Source: Peptoniphilaceae bacterium (GTDB lineage Bacteria; Bacillota; Clostridia; Tissierellales; Peptoniphilaceae). Taken from it: DNA of 64,000 bases. How positions within the stretch are numbered: position 1 is the first letter of the stretch; every line of letters begins with the position of its first letter. The stretch lies in contig CAJUSY010000047.1 in NCBI GenBank assembly GCA_910589545.1, positions 25,554-89,553 on the forward strand, written 5' to 3'. The notes beneath the pieces were generated by a model that was given only the letters and a program-made list of their open reading frames with translations, did no database searches and had not been told where the DNA came from. The position numbers were made by a program, and so were the translations under genes. Positions 59,403-64,000 of the stretch are shown one piece after another.

Positions 59403-60095
59403 TTTTGTATTTGATGAGAAGTAATATCCTTCTCCCCATTTTGTCCTAATTATTATTGATTCATTGTCTTGGATTTTTTCTCTTAATCTTTTTATATGAA
59501 CATCAACTGTTCTTATATGAGATTGTGCATCCTCCCATAGTTTAGACGCTAATTCCTTTCTCGAAAGAACTTTATCTTTATTAGAAACAAGTGCATACAA
59601 CAACTCAAATTCTCTTCCTGTTAATTCAACATCATTACCATATCTTTTTACAGTTCTTGAAATTAAATTAAATTCAAATCCTCCGATTTGTAAGATATTT
59701 GATTTATTGCTATCATTTTCAAAATGTGATTTTGTTCTTCGAAGAACTGCTCTAATCCTAGCCTTAAGTTCCAACATATTAAATGGGTAAACTACATAAT
59801 CATCAGCACCATATTCTAATGCTAAGATTTTTTTCATATCATCAGATTCATCGCTAACAAAAATTGTAGGAATGGAATATAATTTACCAATTTCTTTTTT
59901 GAAATCCAAACCAGTTCCATCAGAAAAATTCATATCACAAAGCAAAAAATCATAATAGCTTTTTTTTAGCTTTTCTAGTGCATCAGAAATTGTAGAGCAT
60001 TCTGAAACTTCATAATTCTCATCATTAGAAAAATTCAAAATAATCTCATCCTTATACACGTTAGGCGGAAAGACTAACAGGATTCTAAGTTTCAT
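59397..60095 (-). CDS. OmpR-family response regulator with atypical receiver
   Basis: The 232-residue protein has a receiver-like domain (about 1-120) and an intact OmpR/PhoB winged helix (about 135-228, 'LTGREFELLYALVSNKDKVLSRKELASKLW' in pieces and 'RTVDVHIKRLREKI'). The phospho-acceptor Asp54 ('LLCDMNFSDG') and Ser81 are present, but the acidic pocket is replaced by 'LLVFPPN' (residues 6-12) and the conserved Lys is Tyr103 ('DYVVYPF'). Phosphorylation by the classical mechanism is doubtful. No histidine kinase is nearby. It follows selD by 8 bases, so it is co-transcribed with comEA and selD. Confidence 0.9.
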   Translation of the reverse strand: MKLRILLVFPPNVYKDEIILNFSNDENYEVSECSTISDALEKLKKSYYDFLLCDMNFSDGTGLDFKKEIGKLYSIPTIFVSDESDDMKKILALEYGADDYVVYPFNMLELKARIRAVLRRTKSHFENDSNKSNILQIGGFEFNLISRTVKRYGNDVELTGREFELLYALVSNKDKVLSRKELASKLWEDAQSHIRTVDVHIKRLREKIQDNESIIIRTKWGEGYYFSSNTKN

Positions 60096-60103
60096 AAGAT
60101 TAA

Positions 60104-61168
60104 TTAAATTACTTCTATAAAGTGATCAGTCTTTTCTTTTATTCTTCCTATAATGCTTCCCACTTGTCCTTTTTTATGAAGTTTTTCAACAAGTTTATCA
60201 GCATCTTCTTTCGATAAAGCAATCAATAATCCTCCAGAAGTTTGAGGGTCAAAAACTAAATCATCTATAAAACTACTAACATTTTTACTAATTTTAACAT
60301 CATTTCTTATAAAGTTTCTATTGTCATAAGCTCCTTTTGGAATTAGACCTAAGTTAACAAACTCTTCTACCCCTTCAAAAATAGGTAAATCTTTGGAATC
60401 AATTTCAATTGTTAAATCTGATCCTTTAGCCATTTCAAGAGCATGACCGCACAAACCAAATCCAGTTACATCTGTTGCTGCATGAACTTCTAAGCCATCG
60501 CACGCTTCTTTTGCATATTTATTTAGAGTAGACATGGACTTTATAACTTCATCAAATAATTTTTCATTTTCCATTCCACCCTTAATTGCTGTATTTGCGA
60601 TTCCGACCCCTAATTTTTTAGTCAATACAACAACATCTCCTACTTTTGCTGTTGAATTAGCCCATACTTTATCTGGATGATTAATTCCTGTGACAGATAA
60701 TCCATATTTTGGTTCATCGTCTTGAATTGTATGTCCACCTACTAAAAGGCATCCTGCTTCTTTAGCTTTATCAGCCCCACCCTTTAATATTTCAACCAAA
60801 ATATCTTGATTCATACAATCTGAGAAACAAACAATATTTAGCGCTAACAAAGGATCTGAACCCATAGCGTATAAGTCACTTAATGAGTTTGCTGCAGCTA
60901 CTTGACCAAATGTATAAGGGTCATTTACAACAGGTGTAAAAAAATCTAAAGATTGAATTAAACATAAATCATCTCTAACTTTATATACGGCGCAATCATC
61001 GCTTGTATCTAGTCCTACCACTAAATTATCATCATTTACTTTATCAAGATGACTTAAAACTTCTGCTAACTTTCCAGGTCCTATTTTGGCCGCACATCCT
61101 GCTGTTTGAGTAAGTTCAGTCAACTTAACATCTTTTGGGCTTATTGTTTTGTACTTTTTATCTAACAT
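60104..61168 (-). CDS. selD: Selenide, water dikinase
   Basis: SelD makes selenophosphate for selenocysteine and for selenouridine in tRNA. The 354-residue protein has the N-terminal catalytic region 'QTAGCAAKIGPGKL' with Cys25 and Lys28, matching essential Cys17 and Lys20 of the E. coli enzyme; the second Cys of the usual GCGCK is Ala. ATP-binding motifs follow: 'VVGLDTSDDCAVY', 'GGHTIQDDEPKYG' and 'DPQTSGGLL'. The catalytic position is a normal Cys codon (TGT), not TGA. selA, selB and mnmH are not in the window. Confidence 0.96.
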   Translation of the reverse strand: MLDKKYKTISPKDVKLTELTQTAGCAAKIGPGKLAEVLSHLDKVNDDNLVVGLDTSDDCAVYKVRDDLCLIQSLDFFTPVVNDPYTFGQVAAANSLSDLYAMGSDPLLALNIVCFSDCMNQDILVEILKGGADKAKEAGCLLVGGHTIQDDEPKYGLSVTGINHPDKVWANSTAKVGDVVVLTKKLGVGIANTAIKGGMENEKLFDEVIKSMSTLNKYAKEACDGLEVHAATDVTGFGLCGHALEMAKGSDLTIEIDSKDLPIFEGVEEFVNLGLIPKGAYDNRNFIRNDVKISKNVSSFIDDLVFDPQTSGGLLIALSKEDADKLVEKLHKKGQVGSIIGRIKEKTDHFIEVI

Positions 61169-61179
61169 TTTTATCTCCT

Positions 61180-61818
61180 TTAATCTATAGTTATCAAACT
61201 TTTTAACGATTCAAAAGTTTTTTCACCTATTCCATCGACATTTTTAATTTCTTCAATTTTCTTGAATTGATTTTTTTCTCTAAATTCAATAATTTTTTTA
61301 GCTTTCGAAGGTCCTATGCCTGGCAATGTTTGAAGTTTAGTAATATCTGCAGTATTGATATTAACTAGATTTTGTGTACTATTATCTTGTGAACTAACGA
61401 TACTTAAAATATTACCGTGATTGTCTTTTGATTTAACAGATTCTGATTTTGATGGTATATAAATTTTCATCTCGTCTTTTAATTTCATTGCCAAATTTAC
61501 ACTTTTAGTATCAGCATCTTGTTTAAATCCACCAGCTTGTTTAATAATATCTTTGAGTCTATCATCTTTGTTAAAAGAATATACTCCTGGTTTATTAACA
61601 TAACCATCAATATGGCACATCTTAATAGAATTATCTTCTTTTTTTGAAGTCTCATCTTTTGATCGTTCATTAACCATTTCTGTTGACTTATAATCAACAA
61701 CTCCTTGGATTTGATTATTATTCAAATTATCAGAATTTGATTTGTAAAAACCAAAACCAGCTAAAATAATTACAGCAATACCAATTAAAACCTTATCCTT
61801 GGAAAAATTTAAATTCAT
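61180..61818 (-). CDS. comEA: ComEA-like helix-hairpin-helix DNA-binding protein
   Basis: ComEA binds incoming DNA at the outer face of the membrane during natural transformation. The 212-residue protein has an N-terminal membrane anchor (about 10-26), a SLBB domain (about 67-125, 'HIDGYVNKPGVYSF...AGGFKQDAD') and a C-terminal double helix-hairpin-helix ('VNINTADITKLQTLPGIGPSKAKKI' in pieces, about 148-210). comEC is not adjacent, and selD follows by 11 bases. The domain order fits ComEA well, but competence cannot be inferred from this alone. Confidence 0.92.
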   Translation of the reverse strand: MNLNFSKDKVLIGIAVIILAGFGFYKSNSDNLNNNQIQGVVDYKSTEMVNERSKDETSKKEDNSIKMCHIDGYVNKPGVYSFNKDDRLKDIIKQAGGFKQDADTKSVNLAMKLKDEMKIYIPSKSESVKSKDNHGNILSIVSSQDNSTQNLVNINTADITKLQTLPGIGPSKAKKIIEFREKNQFKKIEEIKNVDGIGEKTFESLKSLITID

Positions 61819-61875
61819 AACGCGCCTCTTATATCTATATATTCTATAATATCACAATTACAAGCAATTAGTCCA

Positions 61876-61912
61876 ATAAAAAAAGCTACTAGCATTAAAT
61901 ACTAATAGCTTA
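61876..61912 (-). terminator. Terminator after the NlpC/P60 gene
   Basis: On the - strand AAGCTATTAG pairs with CTAGTAGCTT, followed by TTTTTTATT. It sits 6 bases after the hydrolase stop and upstream of comEA. Confidence 0.8.
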
Positions 61913-61917
61913 TAATT

Positions 61918-63672
61918 TTAGTTTAAAATTCTTCTAGCTGTTACAAAAGTACTAGAATAATAGTTGGAATCAATATCCGAAATAATAACACCTGTTGATG
62001 GTGTAGAGGCATGAATCATTTTGCCATTACCAACATAAATACCAACATGTGAAATATTTCCCGATCCATTTGTACTAAAGAATAATAAATCACCCTGTTT
62101 TAAATTATTTCTGTTTACAGGATATCCATTATTTGATTGGGCAGCTGAATTTCTATAAAGAGAAATTCCACATACTTTATTGTACAAATAACTTGTTAAT
62201 CCAGAACAATCAAATCCAACTCCTGGTTGAGAAGAACCCCATACATATCTTTCTCCTAAATAATTGTATGCAGCTTGGGCTACAGCACTTCCAGAACCAT
62301 CTTCGTTAGTTCTTATGTTATTAGATTTTGGTTCTTTATTAAAAGAATCTTTTACCTCAGCATTCTTTCTTTGATTTGTTTCAACTTTATTATCTTGAAT
62401 ATAATTTACAGAAATATATTTTCCTTCAGAAATTTTTAACCAGTATTTTCCTTTAATACCACTAACTTTAGTTCCTTTTTCTAATACGGAAATAACATTA
62501 GAATCCATACTATCTTTATCTCTTACATTAACAGATTCTTTTACATAACCAGTATAATTAGTTCCTTCAAAATTAGTAGCATTTGAACTTTGTACTTGTT
62601 CTTTGTTTTTGACTTCTGAAATTTCAATTTTTTTAGTTTGTTTTTCTTCAACTTTATTATTTTGTAAATATTTTAAGCTAATAAAACCATTTTTACCATT
62701 TACAGTAGTCTTGAACCATTCATCTTCAACTGCTCCTAAAACTTTAATATTCTTATCCAATACACCTAATTTCTCAGAGCTAATTGATTTGTCACTTCTC
62801 AAATATACAGGAGATTTCACCCACATATTTATAAGTGATTTAGTAGAATTGGACTTTACTTTTTCTTTTGATTTTTTAACATCTTTCTTGCTTTCTGAAA
62901 TCTTTTTAGTATTATTGACTTGTTCTGATTTATCTTTAGCTAAATAATCTTTACTAACATAAGCATCTTTGTTGTTAAAATTTATTTTTGCCCATGACTT
63001 ATTATTATCATCCTTAACAACAACTTTAGTATTTTTAGGCAACACTCCTATTGCTTCGGATTCTTTGTCAGCTTTTTCTCTTACAAATAAATCACCTGTT
63101 GTAGATTTTGTAATGTTTGAGTATATCTTTTCCTCTTCGTTTTCAGAATTTCTAGAAAGAGTCAATGATGCAACTTCAGATTTTTCTTTCTTTAGTGTAG
63201 TTTTTGAAATCTCATTATTTTCAGAAACTTTCCCATTAGCTTCTGATTCTGATTTTTTATAATCATATTTATCTTTCTTAGAATCTACTTTTACATTGCT
63301 TTTGTCGTATGTAGACACGTTATTCACAGAAACTTTTGTTTGATCATTATGTGATTCTTCTTCCGGTTTTTCTGTATTAATATTATTTCTAGAATTTTCT
63401 AATTGTTTTTTTGATATAATCCTATTGGAATCATTTAATACGTTTCTTACTTGTGAATTTCTTATTTCATTAAGAGCTTTCTCTTTTACTTCTTTTTCAA
63501 CTTGAGGAGATAATTTTACATCGTTATTTATAGATGTTGAATACTTTAAATCATTAGTTGCGATGTTGTTTTCTCCTTGTAAAGTTGTAGAACTAAAATA
63601 AGGCGATACGAAAGTTCCTACAGCTATGACCGAAGCTAATCCTATTGATAAGCCAAGTCCTTTTTTGTTCAT
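61918..63672 (-). CDS. Secreted SH3-domain NlpC/P60 peptidoglycan hydrolase
   Basis: The 584-residue protein has a signal peptide (about 1-33), a long Ser/Lys/Glu/Asn-rich region (about 34-185), three bacterial SH3 repeats (about 190-245, 283-340 and 373-427) and a C-terminal NlpC/P60 domain (about 460-584). The catalytic Cys is in 'FDCSGLTSYL', the first His in 'ISHVGIYVGNG' and the second in 'MIHASTPS'. Such enzymes cut D-Glu-mesoDAP or D-Glu-Lys bonds and act in cell separation. AGGAGGAAGT precedes the ATG. It has its own promoter and terminator, so it is monocistronic. Confidence 0.93.
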   Translation of the reverse strand: MNKKGLGLSIGLASVIAVGTFVSPYFSSTTLQGENNIATNDLKYSTSINNDVKLSPQVEKEVKEKALNEIRNSQVRNVLNDSNRIISKKQLENSRNNINTEKPEEESHNDQTKVSVNNVSTYDKSNVKVDSKKDKYDYKKSESEANGKVSENNEISKTTLKKEKSEVASLTLSRNSENEEEKIYSNITKSTTGDLFVREKADKESEAIGVLPKNTKVVVKDDNNKSWAKINFNNKDAYVSKDYLAKDKSEQVNNTKKISESKKDVKKSKEKVKSNSTKSLINMWVKSPVYLRSDKSISSEKLGVLDKNIKVLGAVEDEWFKTTVNGKNGFISLKYLQNNKVEEKQTKKIEISEVKNKEQVQSSNATNFEGTNYTGYVKESVNVRDKDSMDSNVISVLEKGTKVSGIKGKYWLKISEGKYISVNYIQDNKVETNQRKNAEVKDSFNKEPKSNNIRTNEDGSGSAVAQAAYNYLGERYVWGSSQPGVGFDCSGLTSYLYNKVCGISLYRNSAAQSNNGYPVNRNNLKQGDLLFFSTNGSGNISHVGIYVGNGKMIHASTPSTGVIISDIDSNYYSSTFVTARRILN

Positions 63673-63702
63673 ATTAACTTCCTCCTAATACATCTTAAGT
63701 TA

Positions 63703-63731
63703 ATGTTAAAAGATTTGAATAAAAAAGTCAA
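63703..63731 (-). promoter_or_regulatory. Predicted promoter of the NlpC/P60 hydrolase gene
   Basis: On the - strand TTGACT (63731-63726), a 17-base spacer and TAACAT (63708-63703). The start of transcription would be near 63697, about 25 bases before the ATG. Confidence 0.65.
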
Positions 63732-63846
63732 GCAAATACAACAAAAAAGTTACAAATAAGTTTCAAAAAAGTAATAATTGTAACATATTTGTCATAATTT
63801 GTGTTTCTTGTTCTATAGATAAATTATTTTTTAGATTTTTTGCAAA

Positions 63847-63980
63847 TCATAACCACCAGCTTAGCTGGTGGTTTGCTCTGCCTCTATAAGGGGCTGTTGC
63901 CTGCAATGCACCTTGTGCATATTGAATGTCCGACAGCTGCACTACTTTCTCAATTGACGCTAAAGCGTCTCTTTTTTGTT
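63847..63980. mobile_element. Tandem-hairpin block at the window edge, possible IS200/IS605-type element end
   Basis: This holds most of the only gene-free stretch over 300 bases (63673-64000). It is GC-richer than its surroundings and contains four hairpins: AACCACCAGC/GCTGGTGGTT (63851-63873), GCCTC/GGGGC (63880-63894), ATGCAC/GTGCAT (63906-63920) and GACGC/GCGTC (63956-63969), the last followed by T6 on the + strand. The 'ACCACC...GGTGGT' hairpin beside a 'CCCCTTATA' segment resembles, from memory, the right end of IS200/IS605-type elements. A - strand frame is open from the window edge to the TGA at 63847-63849. A transposase gene, if any, lies beyond the window. Confidence 0.4.
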
Positions 63981-64000
63981 TTTTATCTTTTATTCTTTTT

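Noticed and set aside
60104..61168. SelD as a selenoprotein with in-frame TGA
   Set aside because: The catalytic position is encoded by TGT, and no TGA interrupts the frame.
1..64000. CRISPR array, tRNA or rRNA genes
   Set aside because: No regularly spaced direct repeats and no tRNA-like T-loop or cloverleaf sequence was seen in the short intergenic regions; no rRNA sequence recognised.

Overview
The window reads as chromosomal DNA of a low-GC Gram-positive anaerobe (Firmicutes). A+T is roughly 70 percent. It has a PolC-type replicative polymerase, the rimP-nusA-ylxR-infB operon, RNase Y, LuxS, Gram-positive LexA boxes, PyrK/PyrD(B), PyrBI and a PASTA-domain protein. Gene content and order fit the Tissierellia/Peptoniphilaceae (Finegoldia-like). 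That genus-level placement is inference from memory of such genomes, not a search result.

Layout. 1-23.2 kb, + strand: an unknown membrane-anchored protein, then the translation/RNA cluster rimP-nusA-ylxR-infB-rbfA-nrnA-truB-ribF-rpsO-pnp, followed by dut-ftsK-pgsA-recA, a four-gene Mre11/Rad50-like set in which the Rad50-like ATPase is split over separate reading frames, rny, a PHP phosphoesterase, a class I aminotransferase and a Xer-type recombinase. 23.2-24.4 kb: a divergent SOS locus, with a yneA-like LysM protein on the - strand and lexA on the + strand, sharing an intergenic region with three LexA-like boxes. A fourth box lies at the recA promoter. 24.4-56.5 kb, - strand, read right to left: nfo-nth; pyrBICFKDE; uppS-cdsA-rseP-ispG-polC-phoH-ybeY-dgkA/PAP2-cdd-era-recO, a degenerate glyS-like gene and a PPDK regulatory protein; then a PASTA pseudokinase, a PP2C phosphatase, miaB-mutS-mutL-miaA-ynbB. 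56.5-58.1 kb, + strand: a rodA/ftsW gene and luxS. 58.1-63.7 kb, - strand: a secreted SH3/NlpC-P60 hydrolase, then comEA-selD-(atypical response regulator)-cyclophilin-tdk. The right edge (63.85-63.98 kb) is a GC-richer block of tandem hairpins resembling the end of an IS200/IS605-type element.

Most genes are housekeeping and overlap or abut, so long polycistronic operons are likely. Functional groups are translation and RNA processing/decay, DNA repair (recA, lexA, mutSL, nth, nfo, recO, the Mre11/Rad50-like set), pyrimidine synthesis and salvage, isoprenoid/phospholipid/wall precursors, and chromosome segregation.

The most unusual items are: (1) the PASTA kinase homologue has lost its catalytic residues while its partner phosphatase looks intact; (2) a shortened, diverged GlyS-like protein sits at the glyQS position without glyQ; (3) the Rad50-like ATPase is split across three overlapping ORFs next to recA; (4) a response regulator lacks its acidic pocket and conserved Lys; (5) a strong palindrome overlaps the start region of the Xer recombinase promoter; (6) a foldable leader precedes rpsO. 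No CRISPR array, tRNA or rRNA gene was seen. Start codons were moved from the longest possible frame wherever a ribosome binding site and family alignment favoured an internal one; these cases are noted.
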